A stretch of 64,000 nt of DNA from a virus. The translations under genes and the position numbers were made by a program. Location of the stretch: positions 16,468 to 80,467 of the IMG/VR virus record IMGVR_UViG_3300021092_002038. One strand, given 5' to 3'. Below the pieces are notes generated by a model that did no database searches, had not been told where the DNA came from, and was given only the letters and a program-made list of their open reading frames with translations. This document shows, in pieces, positions 42,628 through 51,037 of the stretch (the first letter of the stretch is position 1; the number at the start of each line of letters is the position of its first letter).

Positions 42628-45600
42628 TTAATAAGATGCTTGCGCTAATAATTCGCTCGCACGTTTGCCGTCTATATTTACTGCAATTCCTCCAGATTTC
42701 ATTAAATTTATAAGTTCATCTAATTTTCCGATCATCGTTGTATTATCTTGGCTGGACTTAGCGTTTTTATTTTCTAATTTATCTTGGTCGGACTTAGCGT
42801 TTTTATTTTCTAATTTATCTTGGTCGGACTTAGCGTTTTTATTTTCTAATCTATTACCTAACACAGATGACGTAACTAACTTTAACGTATCGAGTTTTTC
42901 TACACTCGAATTTAATTTTTCTAAAGACGTCGCGAGTTTTGATATTGCATCACTAAAAGTGTTCACTGATTCAAATTCTTGTGCGACTTTTGATATATTC
43001 ATAAGTGCATCTGCTGTAAATTTCAATTTACTTCCGATGTCTGCCAAGTCTCGTATTTTCTTTATCGGATCTCCTCCTAAAAACTTTCCAACAAACGAAC
43101 CAATTCCTGCAACCGCAGATCCCTGTCCAAATGCCGCTAACGCTAACGAAATAGCACCAATACCTATTGCAGCTTTTAAAAGATCTATCTGAGTTAGTTG
43201 AAGTACGGGATCTATTGCTTTTGCAATGCCCTCGCCGAATAACGTCATTCCTGCGCCCGCCGCGAGTGCGGCCAAACCAAATGGAATAAGTGCTAAACCA
43301 AGTGCCGTTATAGCTAATACTCCTGCACCAAAAATTAATCCGCCGGGACCTGAAACTAAAGCTCCTAATCCAAATGCTGCTGCCGTAAATCCAATTAATG
43401 CTAGTGCGCCAATTCCAACTTGTGCCCAGTCTAGCTCACTAAACATTTTCATAGCAAATGTAAATGGAAGTAAAGATAATCCAAAGGCCGCAATGCCTAA
43501 TGCTCCCTTGAAAACTTCGGGTTTTCCCATTTTTGATATTCCCTCTGATAAACCAGTTAATAATTTTTTTGCAGCGCTTCCGCCTCCAGCTGCACCTGCT
43601 ATAGATATTGGTATAGCTGCAGCTCCTATTAATAACAATCCAGGTGAAGCCAATATCATTGCGGCTGATCCTATAAATACTTTCCCACTTCCCATTGCTT
43701 TTATCCCTTCAGCTAAACCTTCGAGAGACTGTTTTAATTTTTCTCCATTCAAAGTTTGTAACAATTTAGCTCCAAGAAATCCAGGTATCATTAAAGTTAA
43801 TCCCGCCGATGCTGGAATAAGATTAAATGCGCCCTTTAAAACTCCGTCTTGTCCCATTTTTTTCAATCCCTCCGCAAGCCCAGTCAAGAACTTTTTAACA
43901 CCTGGCCCATCAGATCCGCCCATTCCTTTAGTTTTACTTGCAGTAGAAGACGCATCTGGAGTAGCTGTTGTCGCAACGCCTGATCCTAAAGCCGTTTTCA
44001 TACGATCTTTTATAAATGTGAATGGTTTTTTTATCATGGACATAAGTCCTGAAAGACCCATTTTTCCGAACAAAGCGATAGTAATAATTCCTGCACCACC
44101 GAGCACTAAGTTGGTCAGAATCTTCCCCACGTTCCCAAACGATTCATACAACTTACGAGTGTCTTCAATCGTCTCGTTTATCCACTCGTTAAATGATTGC
44201 AATACACTGTTTGACTCCCGAATCAAACCGAACAATTCTTTAAAGGGAAGTAAAAGCGCTTTTGCAATTTCTACAACTACTTTTAAAGTAGGAATAAAAA
44301 TGCCGCCTAACAATTCTACAACAGGGAAAAATACATCGCTTAAACTATTACCAAGTGAATGCATTGTGTCGTTTAGTTGGTTTAGCAAGCTTTGCATTTT
44401 TGCTTTTTTTAACAAATCGTCTTTGGTTACTTCTACATTTTCTTTATTTTTTGTGATTAAATCGTCGTATTCTTTGCGTTCCTTCTCACTCATTTTATCC
44501 AATTCTTTTTCCATCATCAACATTTTGTTTATCTCTCCCACCGACATACCTGCAGCTTTTGCAATCGCTTCTTGTTGAAACATGTTCATCTTTTGAAACT
44601 CTCCAGTCGACTTTATGGTTGCTAAAGTAGCTTTTGCTGCCTCTTCGAACTTTCCTGCATATGAGAGTCTACGAGATTCCATGAAGTTTAAATTTTTTCC
44701 TACTAAAACTGATGCTTCCATTTCGTCTCCGATACTAGTTTGAAAGTTAAGCATACTTCTTGACGATTCCGTTAAAGTTTTTAAACTTGTTCCAAGTCTC
44801 GCTGCCGCTGCGGCTCCTTTTATAAGTTCCAACGTGCTGCCTCTAACCATCGAAAGCGCCTGCTCGCCGGCTTCGGCCACATCTTTCATTAATTTATCCA
44901 ATGGAACACCTGCGGCTTTAGCTAAATTACCTGCATATGAAGCATAACTTGTAGCAACTTTCGAACTAACTCCACTCAAAGCCATAGTTTGTGTTAAAAA
45001 CTTTGCACCTGTATCACTGGATACACCTAAATTTTTACTTAATAAGGCTGTAGTTTCTACCAGTTGTTTATTGTTATTTAATACTTTTACATTTCCAAGG
45101 TTATTCATTAAATCTCCTGAGGCTTTGTATCCATCCTTTAGCGTCACTCCAAATTTTTGATACTCTTGATTTAACTTTAAAGCTGTATCCTCAAGTTCTT
45201 TGGTTTGATCAACGTTTAACTTAGTTTCTTTTCTAAACTCTTCGGCCTCTTTCTGAAGATCGATAAAACGATCTACGGCTAGCGTTAGTAAATCAGCTAT
45301 TACTTTTAATGCCAGCGCATATATATTTCCGGTTTTTGCCACATCCATCCAACCTTTAGCTAAATCTACAACTTTTTTTCCTTGTTCGCCTAAAAGGTCT
45401 GCTCCTTTTTTCTTGAGATCTACTTGTGACTGAGTCATAGAATTCTCCGCTTTAAGAGCATTGATTGTATCCATGAGGGGGCCCGTCTTCTCTACGGATG
45501 CGTTCTCTTCACGTAGTCTGTTCAATTCTTCTTGAAGACTATTTATAACTGATTGTCTAGTTGATATAGATTCGAGTTGGTGCTCAGTGGTTCTATGTGA

Positions 45601-45801
45601 TCCTTCCATCATCTTAGACAGATCTTGTGTTTTAGTAATTTTTTCTTCTATTTCACGGATGCTTTTTTTCGCTAACTCCGACGCTTGCTTTTGAAGATTT
45701 AACTCTTTAGCCGCTCCTTCTCGCTGTTCGGGTGTCATTTTATCGACCAACTCTTTACCTGTTTTTTGTGCCTCGGATTTATTTTCGTTTGGATCACTCA
45801 T
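42628..45801 (-). CDS. Tail tape measure protein
   Basis: A 1057-residue protein of the tape-measure type. The N-terminal 260 residues are a helical coiled region, then AAARLGTSLKTLTESSRSML and GDEMEASVLVGKNLNF (typical around the middle), and a run of hydrophobic, Ala/Gly-rich segments (about 580-900) that probably enter the membrane at ejection. Near the end three 12-residue repeats (ENKNAKSDQDKL) precede the final domain. By the usual 1.5 Angstrom per residue, tail length would be near 155-160 nm. Position between gp26-like and baseplate genes agrees. TATTTATA lies 4 bases before the ATG. Confidence 0.8.
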   Translation of the reverse strand: MSDPNENKSEAQKTGKELVDKMTPEQREGAAKELNLQKQASELAKKSIREIEEKITKTQDLSKMMEGSHRTTEHQLESISTRQSVINSLQEELNRLREENASVEKTGPLMDTINALKAENSMTQSQVDLKKKGADLLGEQGKKVVDLAKGWMDVAKTGNIYALALKVIADLLTLAVDRFIDLQKEAEEFRKETKLNVDQTKELEDTALKLNQEYQKFGVTLKDGYKASGDLMNNLGNVKVLNNNKQLVETTALLSKNLGVSSDTGAKFLTQTMALSGVSSKVATSYASYAGNLAKAAGVPLDKLMKDVAEAGEQALSMVRGSTLELIKGAAAAARLGTSLKTLTESSRSMLNFQTSIGDEMEASVLVGKNLNFMESRRLSYAGKFEEAAKATLATIKSTGEFQKMNMFQQEAIAKAAGMSVGEINKMLMMEKELDKMSEKERKEYDDLITKNKENVEVTKDDLLKKAKMQSLLNQLNDTMHSLGNSLSDVFFPVVELLGGIFIPTLKVVVEIAKALLLPFKELFGLIRESNSVLQSFNEWINETIEDTRKLYESFGNVGKILTNLVLGGAGIITIALFGKMGLSGLMSMIKKPFTFIKDRMKTALGSGVATTATPDASSTASKTKGMGGSDGPGVKKFLTGLAEGLKKMGQDGVLKGAFNLIPASAGLTLMIPGFLGAKLLQTLNGEKLKQSLEGLAEGIKAMGSGKVFIGSAAMILASPGLLLIGAAAIPISIAGAAGGGSAAKKLLTGLSEGISKMGKPEVFKGALGIAAFGLSLLPFTFAMKMFSELDWAQVGIGALALIGFTAAAFGLGALVSGPGGLIFGAGVLAITALGLALIPFGLAALAAGAGMTLFGEGIAKAIDPVLQLTQIDLLKAAIGIGAISLALAAFGQGSAVAGIGSFVGKFLGGDPIKKIRDLADIGSKLKFTADALMNISKVAQEFESVNTFSDAISKLATSLEKLNSSVEKLDTLKLVTSSVLGNRLENKNAKSDQDKLENKNAKSDQDKLENKNAKSSQDNTTMIGKLDELINLMKSGGIAVNIDGKRASELLAQASY
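42744..42851. repeat. Three 36-bp tandem repeats near the end of the tape measure gene
   Basis: Units 42744-42779, 42780-42815 and 42816-42851, almost identical, each encoding ENKNAKSDQDKL-type 12 residues. In frame; copy number could vary the length of the protein. Confidence 0.9.
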
Positions 45802-46120
45802 AATATATAAATATCAAATGCTAAAGGTTATTAACGATTTAGTTGATTTAAAATTATAATAAATTGCGGATTCTACAGTTAAGGCTTATCGACCTTAAAG
45901 AATGTCGGTTATTATAGCGATTTTATGTATAACTTGTAGAAGTCGTCAACATCCTGCGGCATCGATACGGAGAAACGAATGATCCGATGTTCACAAAAAC
46001 CGGAGACAGTTAATCTCTGTCTGTTATTTTAGCTAGACCGAATTGTTGATAATCGATCTTTTACAGAGAGACGTATTGGGTCGACTCTATGCTAATTTCG
46101 TTGTTTATATTTTAAATTTA
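45802..46120 (-). other. 319-base gap between virion genes, function unknown
   Basis: The largest gap in the virion block. On the minus strand it holds small hairpins (TTAAGG/CCTTAA near 45880-45899, AGACAG/CTGTCT near 46005-46022) and a 38-codon open stretch (46028 to 45912) that reads like protein, with HRIIRFSVSMPQDVDDFYKL, but has only an internal ATG at 45962 (16 codons) and no ribosome binding site. GC is higher (about 38%) than in other gaps. It may be a structured RNA, a leader, or a remnant. Confidence 0.3.
45806..45813 (-). promoter_or_regulatory. TATTTATA box, 4 bases before start
   Basis: TATTTATA-TATT-ATG on the coding strand, before the tape measure gene. Confidence 0.45.
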
Positions 46121-49100
46121 TTAGATAAAAAACTTCCTATAATCTGATAGGTTGTATGGTGATCCTTCTTTGATTTGATTGCCAACATCGGAACTTATAC
46201 CCTTACTTTTATCATTTTTTTTGGTTTTGATTAACCCCTTTGCTTTGTCATAGTCATTTCTACCAGCTTTTGACAATGTGTTCAGTTTTTGAATCAATTC
46301 AGCTTTACCCTTTACATCAAGTGGTTTCAAACCATCTTTTGTAACAATATTCCACTTGTCTCCAAAATATTGATACAAAGACTTTGGAGTTAATGGATCT
46401 TCTTCTTGACCAGCCATGACCAATGTCTTTTCTTTTGGTTTAAATCCATCTTGTTTTGGTTGAGCTTGGCTTGATCCCAACAAGTCCAATCCTTGTAGTG
46501 CGTTATCAACCATTTTGTTTGTCTTTTTACTACCCTTCTTATATACCAACACATCACCAATGTCCAAACAAGTAATTATAAGTTGTTTTAGATTTGCCTT
46601 AGTAAAGCCGTTTGGATTCAATCCTTGTAGAATTAGACCTAAATCAATCAATTTAGCAAACATTGCTCTAGCATTTGCGATATCTGGGCCGGTCAAGTTT
46701 CCAATAGCGCCAGTATTTGGAACAACTGGCTTACCCTTGGTCTCCAAATCTTCGTTCATTGGTAACTTAGGTGGCTGTGCAGGTGCCACGCTAAAATTAT
46801 AAACACTATTTGGATTCTTTTTGTTGAACACTTGACGAAGTTCAAAAGTAGCACCCACTAGGTTTGGAATAACAGCGGTAAAGTCGTTGATAAATGCTTG
46901 ACGTGCTTTATTTTGTGCCAATAAATCTTTAGCTGCTTCAGCCAGCGAAGTAAACTGAGGATCTTGTGTTATTTCAACACGAACATTATTTGGATCACCA
47001 ACCTTTTGACGATATTGAGCAGACGCATCACTAATTGCTTTACTGAACTTAATCAAGAAGGTCTTTAATGTAGCAATACTAGCCTTAGCCTCTGGACTTT
47101 TTGGATCATCAACAGCTTTTAACATATCTACCACCCGTTGTTGTAAATTACCAGAGAATAACGGACTTCCCTTCAATCCAGTTACATACTTTGCCAAATT
47201 TTTATTTGCATAACTGCCGCCTGAATCACCAGCACCAGTAGTTGCACCAGGAGTTGCATCAGAATTTTTGCATTTTGCGATGTCGAGTTGTCCACTCTTC
47301 GTATTTTTATATTTTTCGTATATTTTTGGATATTTCTTTTCAAATTCATCTAGAAAAGCACAAAAAACAGAACGATAATAGTTATCATCATCTATAACTT
47401 TTCCAGTTGAATCAACTTTTACAAAATCGTATTTTTTGGGATTGTTATATACATTCTTACCAAACTCGTTCCGAAACGCTAGAAGTGTATTTTCTTCTTC
47501 ACGTGTCAAAGGTTCGCCTGTTGCGGAAGTCTGTGTTGAAGTTGCGCCAGTAGTTTTTTCAGAATCTTTAACACTTTTACTGACCACGATATCTTCCGGA
47601 AAATTTAAGTTCAAACTTTTTGGAAGCTTTTTAAAATCGGCTTTAACTTTTTCAATAAGTTCATACGCGGATTTTGCGCCCTCAATGTTTTTCAAACTGT
47701 TCAACACTTCTGTTGTATTGTTTCCACTTGCGTTGAATGTTTTTGCGACATCTTGAATATATTGACGCATTTCTTTTTCAATATTTTGTTTTAAATTTTT
47801 AACTGCGTTTTCTTGATTTGCAGTTAAAGGAACAGCCCCAACAACAGGAGTAGCAGCAGACGTGGATGCGGCTGCTTCACTTAAAACATTCTTAAGTATA
47901 GATAACAACATTGTAGATTCGTTTGTGTTATTAATTTTATTTGGTGTGACCCCTGGTGTGCCCCCCCCTGCGGCTACAGCTCCAAACGCGGATGTGGCAG
48001 AACGAATGTTATTGTTTAATGTTTGATTAAATGCATCGGTTGCGGCCTCGATACTGTTTCTTGTCGCCATAACTAATTCAGCATTCTGGAAAGCTTTAAC
48101 CAGATGTTTATTATCACCATCATTTGCAAGATTGGCAAGATAATTATATAAATTTATATATTCTTGATTCATTCGCTTCGTAACTAGAGGCGCCATTGTT
48201 CCTAGCTCATCGTTTGCCAGATCTTCACCCATCTGACTTATTGAACGTACAGAGGTCGCTATTAAATCGATTGTACTCTTGGATCCTGCTATATCAAAAG
48301 TCATCTTTTGAGCAGAATCCCAATTGTTCATAGTTACTTGTACATGAACATAACCCTCATTCTGAAACTTTTCGAAATAGGTCATGATGTCACGCCCAAT
48401 CTCAGTCGGTACCGACATTTTCATCATATTCTGTAAAAATGGACCAACAGTTTGTTGAAATAACTGGCCGGTCAACCAACCTACTATACTCGTTTTAAGT
48501 GCATTGCCAATTGCAGTAGAAGCACTTTCACCTTTTAACGCACCCACAGCGGCTCTCAACATGAAGAGAACTGCGCTTGTTACAAGAACAACAGACTTTG
48601 CACCTACAAGCGCGAAGCCAATTGGCCCGGCGGCCAAACCTGCAACAGTTGCTAATAATCCAATTACTATACCGGTCTTAACTGTATTTGCTTTTGCATA
48701 GGCTCCAAGTTGATCAACTATCTTTAAAATATTAGACTGTTCTGTTTGATTTGCACCCAGCTTAGAGAGATTATCACGAATTGATTTCTTCTTTTCTTCA
48801 AACATTCTATCAAAATCTTGAACCGGCTTGGTATTTTTGATGTTTTCCCACAATTCATTAAATTTTTTATTCAGTAACGCAGTAAGTTTTTCCGCTCCAC
48901 CAACCGCGGCAACGGCAGCACCAGTAACACCGTACGGTAGAACATTGGCACCACTTAGAGCCGTTCGTGCAACTCCACCTGCGATTTGTCCTCCCTTTTG
49001 GGTTAAACCTTTTAACACTCCACTCTTTTTTACAGGAATACCTCCGATAGCATCAGGTACATTTTTGTCGAAAGTTTTTAATTGAGCAAAATAATCTCCC

Positions 49101-49498
49101 AAACTTCTTGTGAAATTTTTGTTTCTTAAATTGAGATATGTGGTTTCATATTCACCTTTTACCGATCCACCTATCTTACTTTGAATAGCTTTTCCCAAAC
49201 TACCAAATCCACCAGCACTAGCGAGATTACCCACAGCATTAATAGCACCTTTACCAAATCCAGCAACCTTAGCTGCAAAGTTATCACCAAATTTTTCTTG
49301 AAGAATTTTTTCGGTGATTTCGATTGATTGAATCTCCATTACCAATTCTTTTTGTATAGCCAGACCATCACGATAATATCCAAAAAATTCTTTGGTGCGA
49401 TTACCGTGAATTGATTGATATTGATCATAAAATTTAACTTCTTCGTTGAGAAGTTGTCTAGAATAAAAAGTTTCAATTAAAAGAGGTGAATTATCCAT
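46121..49498 (-). CDS. Large virion protein with hydrophobic segments
   Basis: An 1125-residue protein, not in a family I can name. Residues about 280-330 (IVIGLLATVAGLAAGPIGFALVG and SVVLVTSAVLFMLRAAVG) form one or two membrane-type segments; before them is an Ala/Gly-rich region. An internal MLLSILKNVLSEA near 533-545 resembles the LIQEVL motif of other proteins. Third-position GC is higher than average, as in other abundant structural proteins. It lies between gp26-like and the tape measure. Ejected internal protein or second tape-measure-like protein are possibilities. TATTTATA is 4 bases before the ATG. Confidence 0.55.
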   Translation of the reverse strand: MDNSPLLIETFYSRQLLNEEVKFYDQYQSIHGNRTKEFFGYYRDGLAIQKELVMEIQSIEITEKILQEKFGDNFAAKVAGFGKGAINAVGNLASAGGFGSLGKAIQSKIGGSVKGEYETTYLNLRNKNFTRSLGDYFAQLKTFDKNVPDAIGGIPVKKSGVLKGLTQKGGQIAGGVARTALSGANVLPYGVTGAAVAAVGGAEKLTALLNKKFNELWENIKNTKPVQDFDRMFEEKKKSIRDNLSKLGANQTEQSNILKIVDQLGAYAKANTVKTGIVIGLLATVAGLAAGPIGFALVGAKSVVLVTSAVLFMLRAAVGALKGESASTAIGNALKTSIVGWLTGQLFQQTVGPFLQNMMKMSVPTEIGRDIMTYFEKFQNEGYVHVQVTMNNWDSAQKMTFDIAGSKSTIDLIATSVRSISQMGEDLANDELGTMAPLVTKRMNQEYINLYNYLANLANDGDNKHLVKAFQNAELVMATRNSIEAATDAFNQTLNNNIRSATSAFGAVAAGGGTPGVTPNKINNTNESTMLLSILKNVLSEAAASTSAATPVVGAVPLTANQENAVKNLKQNIEKEMRQYIQDVAKTFNASGNNTTEVLNSLKNIEGAKSAYELIEKVKADFKKLPKSLNLNFPEDIVVSKSVKDSEKTTGATSTQTSATGEPLTREEENTLLAFRNEFGKNVYNNPKKYDFVKVDSTGKVIDDDNYYRSVFCAFLDEFEKKYPKIYEKYKNTKSGQLDIAKCKNSDATPGATTGAGDSGGSYANKNLAKYVTGLKGSPLFSGNLQQRVVDMLKAVDDPKSPEAKASIATLKTFLIKFSKAISDASAQYRQKVGDPNNVRVEITQDPQFTSLAEAAKDLLAQNKARQAFINDFTAVIPNLVGATFELRQVFNKKNPNSVYNFSVAPAQPPKLPMNEDLETKGKPVVPNTGAIGNLTGPDIANARAMFAKLIDLGLILQGLNPNGFTKANLKQLIITCLDIGDVLVYKKGSKKTNKMVDNALQGLDLLGSSQAQPKQDGFKPKEKTLVMAGQEEDPLTPKSLYQYFGDKWNIVTKDGLKPLDVKGKAELIQKLNTLSKAGRNDYDKAKGLIKTKKNDKSKGISSDVGNQIKEGSPYNLSDYRKFFI

Positions 49499-49502
49499 AC
49501 AA

Positions 49503-49510
49503 TATAAATA
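49503..49510 (-). promoter_or_regulatory. TATTTATA box, 4 bases before start
   Basis: TATTTATA-TTGT-ATG on the coding strand before the 1125-residue gene. Confidence 0.45.
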
Positions 49511-49551
49511 TAATTAATTCTATAAAAAAAGCATAATATTGTTACATCATC

Positions 49552-49749
49552 TTATTTTTTGGAATAGTTCGTCGACTTATTATATTCTTTAGATTCTTTT
49601 TCTTTGATCTCGGTGAGTTGTTTATAGTAGAAATTTCTCAAATAAACAGGTAAATCATAAGCTATATCAACATTTATAGCTCCTTGACTGTAATAACCAA
49701 GCTGAAAAATCTGTTGATGTAAGTAAACTTTATACTCCGGTGTCAGGCC
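49552..49749 (-). CDS. Tail assembly chaperone-like extension, reached by frameshift
   Basis: 65 codons open in the +1 frame relative to the gp26-like gene, beginning right after its T7 run. The peptide FFGLTPEYKVYLHQQIFQLGYYSQGAINV is shortened to its keys: GLTPEYK, LHQQIF, YYSQGA, DLPVYLRNFYYKQL. This block is familiar from other phages directly after the T4-baseplate gp26-like gene. There is no ATG in the frame; the only upstream start is a TTG at 49818 inside the gp26-like gene, without ribosome binding site. I therefore read it as the C-terminal part of a fusion of about 350 residues. It may act like lambda gpGT. Confidence 0.55.
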   Translation of the reverse strand, partial: GLTPEYKVYLHQQIFQLGYYSQGAINVDIAYDLPVYLRNFYYKQLTEIKEKESKEYNKSTNYSKK

Positions 49750-50605
49750 AAAAAAAGGATACCGACAACGGTATGCCCATCCTTTCGTTGTGTTGGCAGT
49801 CGGAACACTCAAAATCAAACGCCATGTCGATATCAGGTGTATTTTCTTTAACGTAGATTCTAAATGCTAAACTATCCTTGGATAACAACTGTTGATCAAC
49901 AAACTTGTTGATAATCTGTCGATCTTCGTTTCCGTCCACACTGACAATCATTTTTTTCAAACGAGTAGTGATTTCAGCCGAAGCTCCTGACTTGTTGATT
50001 TTGTTGAGTGCAGTCAATTCTTGTTCGATCGAACTTTCATCACGATGTGTCAATAACTTGTATTTTAATGTTACTTTTGACGCGGGTAAAACAAATTCAA
50101 ATAAATTTACTCCACGTTCATACTTTTCAAACTCAAACTCTTTGTTATTTACTTTTGATAAATCTATCAAACAGTTGTTTTCTTTTCCACATTTAGGACA
50201 TTTAACTTGAAGTGGTCCATAACTATCGCCATACGCCAATCTTCTTGATGCGACAAATAGAGCATTTTTATCGCCAATTAATAATTCATCGGTTTTAACT
50301 CCATCGGTAACAATCAAACTCTCCAAAAGTTTTTCCAACACCACTCCTTTTTTAATCAAATTTTGACTCGTTAAAATATCTTCTTCTTTTGCAGTCATGT
50401 ATTTTATATCTACAACACCTTTACTTAAAGGTGAATTTGAGTTGTAAAAATATCCCTCGCTAGGCAATCCAATCGTTTCTGATGGATACTTGGGTTTCTC
50501 GACTGGTTTACTAGCAGGTGATTTAACTGCCAGTCTGACTGAATCAGGAACGTTAATCGAAGTTTCTTTTTGTGGTCGTGTAATATTAATTGTATCTTCT
50601 TCCAT
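49730..50605 (-). CDS. gp26-like baseplate/tail assembly protein (T4_baseplate family)
   Basis: A 291-residue protein. TIGLPSEGYFYNSNSP (43-58), MTAKEEDILTSQNLIKKG and YGDSYGPLQVKCPKCGKEN (Cys-x2-Cys, near 125-143) followed by FECSDCQHNE (second Cys-x2-Cys near 266-275) make a probable zinc site that brackets the protein. The order LPS-G-x-Y, then M(T)-EE-x-IL, is that of the T4 gp26 family (T4_baseplate). The 0-frame ends seven codons after a TTTTTTT run where the +1 frame takes over. In many phages a protein at this place before the tape measure is a tail assembly chaperone. Confidence 0.75.
   Translation of the reverse strand: MEEDTINITRPQKETSINVPDSVRLAVKSPASKPVEKPKYPSETIGLPSEGYFYNSNSPLSKGVVDIKYMTAKEEDILTSQNLIKKGVVLEKLLESLIVTDGVKTDELLIGDKNALFVASRRLAYGDSYGPLQVKCPKCGKENNCLIDLSKVNNKEFEFEKYERGVNLFEFVLPASKVTLKYKLLTHRDESSIEQELTALNKINKSGASAEITTRLKKMIVSVDGNEDRQIINKFVDQQLLSKDSLAFRIYVKENTPDIDMAFDFECSDCQHNERMGIPLSVSFFWPDTGV
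49750..49756 (-). promoter_or_regulatory. T7 slippery run, candidate programmed frameshift site
   Basis: On the coding strand TCC-TTT-TTT-TGG-CCT. 0-frame stops 18 bases later (TAA at 49730). Slip of +1 or -2 on TTT-TTT-T enters the frame encoding the conserved GLTPEYK block. A -1 slip would hit TGA at once. Confidence 0.5.
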
Positions 50606-50677
50606 ATAACATTATGTTTTCAATATATAGTAACCAATTACTTTTTTTTCTTTTTATATTTAATGTATTTTTAAAAT

Positions 50678-51004
50678 TTACTCTTTTACGATTGATGCGG
50701 CTTTAACAGCTGCCTCTGTAGATTTAACTTTTTCTTCTGCATTTTTTACCGACTGTTCTTTTTCAGTTAAATCTTTTTCTCCAGAATCTTTTGCAGATTT
50801 TAATGATTCTTGTGCTTTATTCAAATTATATTTTGCTTTTTCTAATGATTTAGATTTTGCCTTTAAATCAAACTCGTCACGTTTTAATTCTAAGTCTTTT
50901 ATTTCTTTATCAAACGTCTCGTTTTCTTTATCTTGTTCATTTTGTTCCAAGATAATTCTTATATAACTTCTCACATATTCTTTTAATTTAACTTTTTTAT
51001 TCAT
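50678..51004 (-). CDS. Small coiled-coil protein
   Basis: A 108-residue helical protein. The N-terminus VKLKEYVRSYIRIILEQNEQ resembles the LIQEVL-type opening of other proteins. Residues 25-100 have clear heptads (Glu/Lys/Leu/Ala) and form a coiled coil. No family. It lies between gp26-like and a homing endonuclease; TATTTATT precedes it by 11 bases, so late expression is likely. Confidence 0.55.
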   Translation of the reverse strand: MNKKVKLKEYVRSYIRIILEQNEQDKENETFDKEIKDLELKRDEFDLKAKSKSLEKAKYNLNKAQESLKSAKDSGEKDLTEKEQSVKNAEEKVKSTEAAVKAASIVKE

Positions 51005-51037
51005 ATAGTTTCAGTAATAAATATATAAAAATAAAAA

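Noticed and set aside
43226-44578. A 450-codon open frame on the plus strand, antisense to the tape measure gene
   Set aside because: It is Pro/Ala/Asn-rich in a way that mirrors the Gly/Ala/Leu-rich sense protein, has no ribosome binding site and no known motif; it is a shadow of low-stop codon use on the sense strand.
45802-46120. tRNA or ribozyme in the large gap
   Set aside because: No cloverleaf with a T-loop GGTTCGA-type sequence and no hammerhead core could be traced by eye; only small hairpins.
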